Assembly: GCA_964012715.1 (NCBI GenBank) | Contig: CAXGUG010000002.1 | Location: 1-64,000 of the forward strand | Length of the DNA stretch: 64,000 nt | Reading direction: 5' to 3' | From: UBA1479 sp964012715 | Lineage (GTDB): Bacteria; Pseudomonadota; Alphaproteobacteria; Rhodospirillales; Casp-alpha2 | Shown: one piece after another, positions 29,922 to 37,440 of the stretch | How positions within the stretch are numbered: the stretch's first letter is position 1 | How the letters are laid out: the number at the start of each line of letters is the position of its first letter | Notes under the pieces: model-generated | What the model was told of the DNA's origin: nothing | The model's input: the letters and a program-made list of their open reading frames with translations, nothing else | Databases searched by the model: none | Made by a program: the position numbers and the translations under genes

Positions 29922-30965
29922 GTGTCTGAAAAATCTCCTCATATCCTTGTCGTCGAAGACGACCCGATGGTTCGGTCGTTCCTGTGCGCGATCCTGGAGA
30001 ACGAGAATTTTCAGGTGACCGAAGCCAATACCGGGGCAGCGATGTTCGAGGCCCTGGAGGGCCGGAATTTCGACGTCATCGTATTGGACATCATGTTGCC
30101 CGACGGCAATGGGGTTGAGTTCGCCCGGACCCTGCGGCGAACATCGAACCTGCCGATCATTTTCGCGACGGCGGTGTCGGATACGGATACCCGCCGCCAC
30201 GCCATCGGGCTGATGCAGGTCGACTATGTGACCAAGCCGTTCGATGCCAAGGAACTGTTGCTGCGCATTCGGAACATTCTGACCATGGCGCCGGTCATGG
30301 AAGACCCGAATGCCCGCGATCTGCCCAAGCCTATTCCCGTGGACGCGACGCCCTGGTACCGGGCCCCCTTGATCTGGGGGCCAGCGCTGGCGTTTCTGGT
30401 GATCGTCGTCGGTGGGTTGTTCCTGATCCCGGGTGAACAAGACACCGCGACTTTGCAGCAGGAATTACATGCCCGGCAGGAAGCCGAGGCCGCCGGCGGG
30501 GCCGCCACAGGGGGCGGGGCGGGAACGGCCACACCGCAATCCGGCGTGGTTCTGAGCGACGCCGAAGCGCCTGGCGAGGCGGGTGGGGCGATCCCCGGCG
30601 CTACTGGTACGGCCGGCGCTGCCGCGGGGACCGATCCCAACCTGTCCCCGGCCGAAATCGCCGAGCAAAAAATCAACGAAGCCTGCGGCGAACTTCCGGT
30701 CAGTGAGTTCTGGAACAACAATTCGGTCAAACGCATCCTGCGCTATGTCCGTTTCGTACATCGCGGCGATTGGGGCGAATACCTGCAAACCTGGGTTGAG
30801 CGTTTGAAGAACGTGCAGGACCTGCAGGCGACAGGGAAGCCGATCGAACTGCAGAAAAAGAACATCGTGCTGTCGGGCAAGGACCTGGAGCGCTATGTCG
30901 AATTGATGGAACGTCGGGTTCGCTTCGTGCGCTGCGCGGGCCAGATCATCCAGACGACCAAGTAG
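29922..30965 (+). CDS. Receiver-domain protein with a membrane helix and periplasm-like C-terminal domain
   Basis: 347 residues from a GTG start. Residues 5-122 are a complete CheY-like receiver (VVEDDP, phospho-acceptor Asp 56 in VLDIMLPDG, Lys 105 in VTKPF). A single hydrophobic helix at about 149-170 follows, then an Ala/Gly/Pro-rich linker to about 240 and a C-terminal domain with SEFWNNNSVKRILRYVRFVH and a basic end. No DNA-binding domain is present. The C-terminal part would lie across the membrane, which is unusual for a response regulator. No kinase gene is adjacent; miaA precedes it. Confidence 0.75.
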   Translation: MSEKSPHILVVEDDPMVRSFLCAILENENFQVTEANTGAAMFEALEGRNFDVIVLDIMLPDGNGVEFARTLRRTSNLPIIFATAVSDTDTRRHAIGLMQVDYVTKPFDAKELLLRIRNILTMAPVMEDPNARDLPKPIPVDATPWYRAPLIWGPALAFLVIVVGGLFLIPGEQDTATLQQELHARQEAEAAGGAATGGGAGTATPQSGVVLSDAEAPGEAGGAIPGATGTAGAAAGTDPNLSPAEIAEQKINEACGELPVSEFWNNNSVKRILRYVRFVHRGDWGEYLQTWVERLKNVQDLQATGKPIELQKKNIVLSGKDLERYVELMERRVRFVRCAGQIIQTTK

Positions 30966-31295
30966 GTTGCGGTAGGGCAAGAACGGACGCGAAATTTTAT
31001 TTCGTCATTAAGCCAAAAAACTTGCCGTTTATTGCATTTTAACTGTTGACCCCCCATAACCCCTTCATTAAGTTCCGGGGCTCCCCGGCGAACCCCGATT
31101 CGCTGGGCTTTTTGCGGCGGGCGTCGACCATCAGTCGTTTCGCCGTACGGACTTTTCACGACAGCCGAAGCGGCCCTGGGTCGCCTAGGAAAACCCATGT
31201 GGGTAGGGCGCTTTCATGATCGGCATGGGGCGCGACAGCCGGACGGACATAGGTCCGTCGCGGCGTAAGAGGACAGAGTACGAGGACCTTTAAAG
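30966..31295 (+). promoter_or_regulatory. Upstream region of the ilvB operon
   Basis: 330 bases without a supported gene. A TTGACC box begins at 31046 with a weak TAAGTT 17 bases on. A terminator hairpin follows at 31085-31113. I looked for a branched-chain-codon-rich leader peptide and found none; the short frame beginning near 31197 is not rich in Ile, Leu or Val. A GAGGACC site precedes the ilvB ATG. Confidence 0.4.
31085..31113 (+). terminator. Intrinsic terminator or attenuator upstream of ilvB
   Basis: Arms CCGGCGAA (31085-31092) and TTCGCTGG (31099-31106) with one G-T pair, then GC and five T. It lies 120 bases after the receiver-membrane gene and 180 before ilvB, so it either ends the former transcript or attenuates the latter. 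Confidence 0.6.
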
Positions 31296-33056
31296 ATGGC
31301 CAGGAAGAAAATGCAGGGCGCCGAGATCGTGATCGAAGCGCTGAAGGAGCAAGGCGTCACCGAAATCTTCGGATATCCGGGCGGCGCGGTACTGCCCCTG
31401 TATGACGCCATTTTCAAGCAGAACCACATCCGTCACATCCTGGTTCGCCAGGAAGGCGGCGCCGTGCACGCGGCGGAAGGTTATGCCCGTTCGACCGGTA
31501 AGGTCGGGGTGGTTCTCGTTACCTCCGGTCCCGGTGCGACCAACGCCGTTACGGGCCTGACCGATGCCTTGATGGATTCCATTCCGATCGTCTGCCTGAC
31601 CGGGCAGGTGCCGACGCATCTGATCGGCAACGACGCGTTCCAGGAATGCGATACCACCGGTATCACCCGCCCGTGCACCAAGCACAATTATCTGGTCAAG
31701 GACGTCAAGGACCTGGCCGCCACCGTGCATGAGGCGTTCCACGTGGCGCGCTCCGGCCGCCCGGGCCCGGTCGTGATCGACCTGCCCAAGGACGTGATCA
31801 TGGCCCTGGGCCAGTACGAGCAGGCCGGTCCGGCCGCCGCCGAGAAATACAATCCCAAGGTCAAGGGCGAACCCGCCGCCATTCAGGAAGCGGTGCGTTT
31901 GCTGGCCGGGGCGAAGAAGCCGATCATCTATGCCGGGGGCGGGGTCATCAACTCCGGTCCGAAGGCGTCGAAGCTGCTGAACGATCTGGTCAAGATGTCG
32001 GGCGCACCCTGCACCCTGACGCTGATGGGCCTGGGCGCCTATCCGGCCAGCGACAAGCAGTTCGTCGGCATGCTGGGCATGCACGGCACCTATGAAGCCA
32101 ACATGGCGATGCACGGCTGCGATGTGATGATCTGCGTCGGCGCGCGGTTCGACGACCGTATCACCGGCCGCCTGGATGCGTTTTCGCCCAAATCCAAGAA
32201 AGTGCACATCGACATCGACCCGTCGTCGATCAACAAGAACGTACCGGTCGACGTGCCGATCGTCGGCGACGTCGGGCGCGTGCTGGCCGATATGATCCGC
32301 GTGTGGAAGGCGCAGAAGCCGAAACAGGATCAGGCCGCGTTGAAGAAATGGTGGGGCCAGATCGACCAATGGCGGGCGCGCAAGTGCCTGGCGTTCGAAC
32401 AGAAGGGCGACATCATCAAGCCGCAGCACGCCATCCGGCGTCTGTTCGAGTTGACCCAGGGCCGCGAGACCTTCATCACCACCGAGGTCGGCCAGCATCA
32501 GATGTGGGCCGCTCAGTATTATAACTTCGACAAGCCCAATCATTGGATGACGTCGGGCGGTCTTGGCACCATGGGATACGGCCTGCCGGCCGCGATGGGC
32601 GTGCAGGTCGCGCATCCGGACGCGCTGGTGATCGACATCGCGGGCGAAGCCTCGACCCTGATGAATATTCAGGAAATGTCGTCGATCGCGCAGTACCGCC
32701 TGCCGGTCAAGATCTTCATCCTGAACAACGAATACATGGGTATGGTCCGCCAGTGGCAGGAGCTGCTGCACGGCGGGCGTTATTCCGAAAGCTACATGGA
32801 AAGTCTACCCGACTTCGTGAAGTTGGCCGAAAGCTTCCATGCCGTCGGCTTGCGTGCGACCAAGGCCAGCCAACTGGACGACGTGATCAAGGAAATGATC
32901 GAAATCGACCGTCCGGTGATCGCCGATATCGCCGTGGACAAGGCGGAAAACGTCTTCCCCATGATCCCCTCGGGCGCGGCCCATTTCGAGATGCTTCTCG
33001 GCCCCAATGATCAGGCCGAGAAGCCGATTTCGGAAGAAGGCATGGTGCTGGTTTAA
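31296..33056 (+). CDS. ilvB: Acetolactate synthase large subunit
   Basis: 586 residues, three-domain TPP enzyme making acetolactate and acetohydroxybutyrate for valine, leucine and isoleucine. N-terminal FGYPGGAVLPLYDAIF, catalytic Glu in VRQEGGAVHAAEGYARSTG, VTSGPGATNAVTGL and the TPP-binding region AGEASTLMNIQEMSS to ILNNEYMGMVRQWQ. GEAS replaces the GDGS of many homologues. It is followed by the regulatory subunit and ilvC. Confidence 0.96.
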   Translation: MARKKMQGAEIVIEALKEQGVTEIFGYPGGAVLPLYDAIFKQNHIRHILVRQEGGAVHAAEGYARSTGKVGVVLVTSGPGATNAVTGLTDALMDSIPIVCLTGQVPTHLIGNDAFQECDTTGITRPCTKHNYLVKDVKDLAATVHEAFHVARSGRPGPVVIDLPKDVIMALGQYEQAGPAAAEKYNPKVKGEPAAIQEAVRLLAGAKKPIIYAGGGVINSGPKASKLLNDLVKMSGAPCTLTLMGLGAYPASDKQFVGMLGMHGTYEANMAMHGCDVMICVGARFDDRITGRLDAFSPKSKKVHIDIDPSSINKNVPVDVPIVGDVGRVLADMIRVWKAQKPKQDQAALKKWWGQIDQWRARKCLAFEQKGDIIKPQHAIRRLFELTQGRETFITTEVGQHQMWAAQYYNFDKPNHWMTSGGLGTMGYGLPAAMGVQVAHPDALVIDIAGEASTLMNIQEMSSIAQYRLPVKIFILNNEYMGMVRQWQELLHGGRYSESYMESLPDFVKLAESFHAVGLRATKASQLDDVIKEMIEIDRPVIADIAVDKAENVFPMIPSGAAHFEMLLGPNDQAEKPISEEGMVLV

Positions 33057-33122
33057 ACCCGTCCGCAGTTCCCGGTTGATCGCGTTTGTTGACAACCGGG
33101 CCCGCAGGGCTAAAACAAGGGC

Positions 33123-33148
33123 CGCCGCCGTCCGCGCGGCGGCGTTTT
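33123..33148 (+). terminator. Terminator-like hairpin between ilvB and ilvN
   Basis: Perfect arms CGCCGCCG (33123-33130) and CGGCGGCG (33137-33144), six-base loop, then TTTT. It lies inside the ilvBN transcription unit 22 bases before the ilvN GTG, where it could trim the message or set a subunit ratio. Confidence 0.55.
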
Positions 33149-33165
33149 CTGGGAGTTCCAAGAGC

Positions 33166-33681
33166 GTGAATGCACCTTCGAAGGAAGTGAACCGGCACAC
33201 CATTGCCGTCCTGGTCGATAACGAACCGGGCGTGCTGGCCCGCGTCATCGGGTTGTTCTCCGGTCGCGGCTATAACATCGAAAGCCTGACCGTGGCCGAA
33301 ACCGACCACGCCGCCGGGCTGTCGCGCATTACCGTCGTCACCTCGGGCACGCCGATGATCATCGAACAGATCAAGGCGCAGCTGGGCCGCCTCGTGCCCG
33401 TGCACAAGGTCGCGGACCTGACGCTCGAGGGTGCGCATGTGGAACGGGAACTGGCCTTGATCAAGGTCGTGGGCAAGGGTGAGAAGCGCGTCGAAAGCCT
33501 GCGCATCGCCGATATCTTCCGCGCCCGCGCCGTCGACAGCTCCAACAACTCCTTCGTTTTCGAAATCGTCGGCGCCGCCGGCAAGATCGACGCCTTTATC
33601 GAACTGATGCAGCCCCTGGGCCTGACCGAGGTCTCGCGCACGGGGGCCGTTGCCATTTCGCGTGGCAACAAGCCCATCTGA
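33166..33681 (+). CDS. ilvN: Acetolactate synthase small (regulatory) subunit
   Basis: 171 residues. N-terminal ACT domain (HTIAVLVDNEPGVLARVIGL, FSGRGYNIESLTVA) that binds valine, and the C-terminal regulatory domain ending in SRTGAVAISRG. It activates IlvB and confers feedback inhibition. The GTG at 33166 is chosen because homology begins a few codons later; the frame upstream overlaps ilvB and includes the hairpin. Confidence 0.95.
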   Translation: MNAPSKEVNRHTIAVLVDNEPGVLARVIGLFSGRGYNIESLTVAETDHAAGLSRITVVTSGTPMIIEQIKAQLGRLVPVHKVADLTLEGAHVERELALIKVVGKGEKRVESLRIADIFRARAVDSSNNSFVFEIVGAAGKIDAFIELMQPLGLTEVSRTGAVAISRGNKPI

Positions 33682-33723
33682 CAACCAACACTTAAATGAA
33701 CGACTGATCGGAGAATTTACGAA

Positions 33724-34743
33724 ATGCGTGTCTATTACGATCGCGACGCCGACGTGAACCTGGTGAAGACCAAAAAGGTCGTCATCGTCGGTTATGGTAG
33801 CCAGGGCCACGCCCATGCGCTGAACCTGCGGGATTCGGGCGTCAAGGAAGTCGCCGTGGCCCTGCGCCCCGGTTCCGCCAGCGCCAAGACCGCCGAAGCC
33901 GACGGCTTCAAGGTGATGGCCGCCGCCGAGGCCGCTGCCTGGGCCGACGTGGTCATGATCCTGACCCCGGACGAAGGCCAGGCCGACCTGTACAACGACC
34001 ACCTGAAGGATAACATGCGCGAAGGTACCGCGCTGGCCTTCGCGCACGGCCTGAACGTGCACTTCGGCCTGATCGAGCCGCGCCCGGACATGGACGTGTT
34101 CATGGTCGCGCCGAAGGGCCCGGGCCACACCGTTCGTTCCGAATATCTGCGTGGCGCCGGTGTGCCGTCGCTGGTCGCCGTTCACCAGAACGGTTCGGGC
34201 AACGCCCTGGAAGTCGCCCTGTCCTATGCTTCGGGCCTGGGTGCGGGCCGCGCCGGGATGATCGAAACCACCCTGCGCGAAGAATGCGAAACCGACCTGT
34301 TCGGTGAGCAGGCCGTGCTGTGTGGCGGTCTGTCGTCGCTGATCCGCGCCGGTTTCGAAACCCTGGTCGAAGCCGGTTACGCGCCGGAAATGGCCTATTT
34401 CGAATGCTGCCACGAAGTGAAGCTGATCGTCGACCTGATCTACGAAGGCGGCCTGGCCGACATGCGCTACTCCGTCTCCAACACGGCGGAATGGGGCGAT
34501 TACGTCTCCGGCCCGCGCGTCATCGACGACAGCGTCAAGGCCCGCATGAAGGACGTCCTGACCGACATCCAGACCGGCAAGTTCGTCAAGGACTGGATGC
34601 TGGAATGCAAGGCCGGCCAGCCGCAGTTCAAGGCCGAACGCCGCCTGTGGGGCGAGCACCAGATCGAGGAAGTGGGCGCCAAGCTGCGTGGCCTGATGCC
34701 CTGGCTGTCCGAGAACAAGCTGGTTGCGACCACCAAGAAGTAA
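33724..34743 (+). CDS. ilvC: Ketol-acid reductoisomerase
   Basis: 339 residues, class I KARI. N-terminal MRVYYDRDADVNLVKTKKV, NADPH-binding VIVGYGSQGHAHALNLRDSG, PKGPGHTVRSEY and metal-ligand regions ETTLREECETDLFGEQAVL and YFECCHEVKLIVDL. It converts acetolactate to dihydroxyisovalerate, directly using the IlvBN product. GGAG lies 10 bases before ATG. Confidence 0.97.
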   Translation: MRVYYDRDADVNLVKTKKVVIVGYGSQGHAHALNLRDSGVKEVAVALRPGSASAKTAEADGFKVMAAAEAAAWADVVMILTPDEGQADLYNDHLKDNMREGTALAFAHGLNVHFGLIEPRPDMDVFMVAPKGPGHTVRSEYLRGAGVPSLVAVHQNGSGNALEVALSYASGLGAGRAGMIETTLREECETDLFGEQAVLCGGLSSLIRAGFETLVEAGYAPEMAYFECCHEVKLIVDLIYEGGLADMRYSVSNTAEWGDYVSGPRVIDDSVKARMKDVLTDIQTGKFVKDWMLECKAGQPQFKAERRLWGEHQIEEVGAKLRGLMPWLSENKLVATTKK

Positions 34744-34765
34744 GTCGATCCCTCGGATCGAAACG

Positions 34766-34797
34766 AAAGGGCGCTCCGGTTGGAGCGCCCTTTTTTT
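34766..34797 (+). terminator. Strong intrinsic terminator after ilvC
   Basis: AAAGGGCGCTCC (34766-34777), loop GGTT, GGAGCGCCCTTT, with seven consecutive T, 22 bases after the ilvC stop. It ends the ilvBNC unit. Confidence 0.93.
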
Positions 34798-35271
34798 GAT
34801 TCTGAGGGGCAGACGACACCCTCGCGGGCAACTCAGATTAAAGGTTGGCCGAGATATTCGGGGCTTTAATCCAAATCTTGGTGTAACAGCATCGTCCTAA
34901 ACGCTATCCGCCGGGCTTGGCATGTTTGCCGACAACTCAATCGCTTCATTGGGGTCCTAAAAGGTTGTCCCTCTGATGGGCGATTGTTTGCCTCGCCAAA
35001 TTTAGCGGACCCTAGCTCTGCTCAGCTTGGGCACTCGGTTACGTCTTAACCCTAATTTTCCCTTCAGAGACACCTCAAAGCCGGAAGCAGCGGCTCTGCT
35101 ACGAGTTAGGGATGTGAAACAAGGCTTCGCATGAAGCCTCCTTCCACCGCGTCTTATCGCGGATGAGTTCTTGTAACAAACTCTCGGTTTGGTAGCAATG
35201 GAAAAGAACGCATCAAGAACGCTTGACGTGCTTCTTCTCGTGCATTGCTCTTGGTTTAGAGAGAAAAGCAT
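34798..35271. other. Intergenic stretch without a recognisable gene
   Basis: About 470 bases, AT-richer than its surroundings. It contains one clear hairpin, AGGCTTC (35122-35128) with GAAGCCT (35133-35139) around a 4-base loop. An open frame on the minus strand (35002-35271) has an improbable composition and no homology that I recognise. It may be the remnant of a decayed insertion. Confidence 0.4.
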
Positions 35272-36093
35272 TCAGGCCTTGTCCAACGCCATCTCCAACG
35301 CCCGCCCGGCGACCACCATGTGGGGGCTCAGGTACATGAAGGCGTTCATGACGTTGGTCAGGTCGGTCGCGTCGTCCAGCGGCGGCGGGCCCGGGTTGCG
35401 GGCGCGGGCATTGGCCAGGACTTGGCCGATCAGCGGGGCGCAGCGCGCGGCGAGGTCATGGGTCGCGGCGTCGATCCGGTCCATGGCGGCGTCGATCGCC
35501 CCCGTCGCGGCCATGAAGTAATCCGGCCACAGGGCGGCGTGCATATACAGCGTCGGCGGCACGTCGACCCGCTGTCCGCCGATCTCAATCGGCCGGTGCG
35601 TCCGGCAGATGGCCAGGACGGCGGCCTTTTGGCCCTCGTCCAATTGGTCCAGGCGGCGCGGCGGCGGTAGGTCGGGCATTGGTGCCGGCGGTGTGAAGGC
35701 CGCCTCGGAACACGGCGCTTGCGGCGGCGGCGGGCCGTCGCCGGTCACCAGGCCGCGCACCGCGCCGACGATGGCGAAATTGACCGAATTCATGCGGTTG
35801 TAGCTGATCAGCATGTCGCGGATCGACCGGCGCTCGGCATCATCCAGTTGGAACGCAGGCAGGTCGACCGCCGGTTGGTCGTCGACGATCTTCCAGACCT
35901 CGCGGCTCGGCCATCCGGCGGCAATGTCCGGGCCGACGGCGGACCATATCCAATCCAACAGGCCCGGATAGATCGCGGAAAAGCGAAAGAACAGCGCCGG
36001 GGACCCGGCCCCGGCGGCGGCCATGGCCTGGCGGTAGATGGCCAGGGTGGCGGGGCTTGCCTCGGCGACGGGAACTTGTGGAAAGGCGGTCAT
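35272..36093 (-). CDS. DehI-like / uncharacterised helical protein, copy 2 of a tandem pair
   Basis: 273 residues. Its N-terminal half, LAIYRQAMAAAGAGSPALFF to YPGLLDWIWSAVGPD, and LISYNRMNSVNFAIVGAVRG recall the helical DehI (2-haloacid dehalogenase) family, which is built of two pseudo-repeats. A Pro-rich linker at about 125-150 separates the halves. It is clearly paralogous to the gene 25 bases upstream. Dehalogenase activity is not implied; the family link rests on pattern memory. Confidence 0.6.
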   Translation of the reverse strand: MTAFPQVPVAEASPATLAIYRQAMAAAGAGSPALFFRFSAIYPGLLDWIWSAVGPDIAAGWPSREVWKIVDDQPAVDLPAFQLDDAERRSIRDMLISYNRMNSVNFAIVGAVRGLVTGDGPPPPQAPCSEAAFTPPAPMPDLPPPRRLDQLDEGQKAAVLAICRTHRPIEIGGQRVDVPPTLYMHAALWPDYFMAATGAIDAAMDRIDAATHDLAARCAPLIGQVLANARARNPGPPPLDDATDLTNVMNAFMYLSPHMVVAGRALEMALDKA

Positions 36094-36118
36094 GGGCGGT
36101 CCAGTTCTGCGGTGGGCG

Positions 36119-36961
36119 TCAGGCGTCCAGGGCGTCGGCCAGGGCTTCGCCGATCACCACCATATGCGGAATGACGTAGGCGAAGGTGTCGAGCACCCGG
36201 ATCAGGTCGGTCGTATCGGCAAGCGGCAGGGGGCCCGGCTGGCGTGCCTTGGCCTTGGCCAACATCTGGCCGATCAGCGGGCGGCAGTCTTGGGCCAGGG
36301 CATGGGTCGCGGCATCGATCCCGGGCATGGCGGCATCCAGGCGCTCGGCGACGGCCTGCATGAAAACCGGCCAATGGGCGAAATGGCGGTACATGGTCGG
36401 CGTCACGTCGATGGCGGCCCCGGCGATCTTGGTATCCGGGATGGTCCGGCAGATCTTGGCGATCGCCTCGGCCAGGCCGTCCGCAAGGCCGTCCATGGGC
36501 AGGGGCGGCGGCAGGTCCGGCGGCGGGGCCGGGGGCGTCGCGGGCGCTTCGGCGAAGGGGGTGGCGGGCGGCGGCAGGTCGTCCCCGGCGATCAAGGCCC
36601 GGGCCGCGCCGACGGCGACCAGATTGATCGGGTTCATGCGGTTGTAGCTGGTCAGCATATGGCCGACGGTGGCGCGGGAATCAGCGTCGATCCCGGCCGC
36701 TGCCAGCTCGCCCCCGATGAACGCGGGCAGGTTCAGGCGCGGCTGTTCGGCGACGATCCGCCAGACCGCGACGCCGGGCCATCCGGCCTCCACATCCGGG
36801 CCGACGGCGGCCCAGAACCAATCCAGCAATCCCGGATAGGTCGCCATATGGCGAAAGATCAGCGCCGGGGACCCGGACCCGGCGGCGGTCATCAATTTGC
36901 GATAGATGGCGAGGGTCGGGCCGTCGGCATCGGCGAACAGGACTTCGGGGAATTTCGACAT
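36119..36961 (-). CDS. DehI-like / uncharacterised helical protein, copy 1 of a tandem pair
   Basis: 280 residues. Same architecture as its neighbour: LAIYRKLMTAAGSGSPALIF, YPGLLDWFWAAVGPDVEAGW, LTSYNRMNPINLVAVGAARA, Pro-rich linker, then PTMYRHFAHWPVFMQAV. The shared motifs sit at matching spacing, so this is a tandem duplication. The pair is divergent from the leu leader and leuA. Confidence 0.62.
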   Translation of the reverse strand: MSKFPEVLFADADGPTLAIYRKLMTAAGSGSPALIFRHMATYPGLLDWFWAAVGPDVEAGWPGVAVWRIVAEQPRLNLPAFIGGELAAAGIDADSRATVGHMLTSYNRMNPINLVAVGAARALIAGDDLPPPATPFAEAPATPPAPPPDLPPPLPMDGLADGLAEAIAKICRTIPDTKIAGAAIDVTPTMYRHFAHWPVFMQAVAERLDAAMPGIDAATHALAQDCRPLIGQMLAKAKARQPGPLPLADTTDLIRVLDTFAYVIPHMVVIGEALADALDA

Positions 36962-36996
36962 GGCGCGAGGTTAGCCATCAGAAATGCTCCCGTCAC

Positions 36997-37026
36997 TTGA
37001 CAAACGGGTGTCCGGCGTCATTTATT
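36997..37026 (+). promoter_or_regulatory. Sigma70-type promoter for the leu leader/leuA transcript
   Basis: A perfect TTGACA at 36997-37002 and TTTATT (four of six matches) 18 bases later. It lies about 70 bases before the leader peptide start and points towards leuA. Confidence 0.5.
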
Positions 37027-37094
37027 CTCTCTTAAGCCTGTCTTCGTACGATGGTTGTCGTGGGAATGAACCGACAGGCGGCTGGAAAAGACAG

Positions 37095-37235
37095 ATGCAG
37101 ACGCAGGACATGAACATCGAACAGCGGATTACCGGGGCCGACATGGCCGACCGGGCGCTGTCGCCTGCGCGCACCCTCCTTCCGCTCGGCCTACTCGGCC
37201 TAGACCTTCTAGGGCTACGACTTATTCGCCCCTGA
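37095..37235 (+). CDS. leuL: Leucine-rich leader peptide of leuA
   Basis: A 46-codon frame (ATG 37095; other in-frame ATGs at 37110 and 37143) ending LLPLGLLGLDLLGLRLIRP before TGA. Its last 19 residues contain nine leucines, spelled CTC, CTT and CTA, and CTA is scarce in this high-GC genome. A promoter lies upstream and leuA starts 205 bases downstream. This is the classic layout of ribosome-mediated attenuation: leucine shortage stalls ribosomes in the leucine run. The first start codon is uncertain. Confidence 0.8.
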   Translation: MQTQDMNIEQRITGADMADRALSPARTLLPLGLLGLDLLGLRLIRP

Positions 37236-37305
37236 GCGAGTAGTGCGGACACCAGGGATTTCGTTTCCGGCGATTTGAACCAGAAAAACGAGTCCATCCC
37301 GGCAT

Positions 37306-37350
37306 AGGGACCGCGAACGCTCAGGGGATGAACGAGCCAGCGACCCTTTT
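37306..37350 (+). promoter_or_regulatory. Candidate leu attenuator hairpin
   Basis: Outer arms AGGG (37306-37309) and CCCT (37344-37347), inner arms GCTC (37319-37322) and GAGC (37334-37337), with TTTT at 37347-37350. The stem is interrupted and weak by eye. I place it here because an attenuator is expected between the leader peptide and leuA. Confidence 0.35.
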
Positions 37351-37440
37351 AGGCGGGCCGGACCCATGCCACAGATCGCCCCAGACGGATGAAACGGCGA
37401 TCCCCGGGCGGCCCAAGAAGATTTCGGAAGGACCCTACCA

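Noticed and set aside
35002..35271. 89-codon minus-strand frame after ilvC
   Set aside because: Improbable composition and no recognisable homology; placed in a gene-free stretch.
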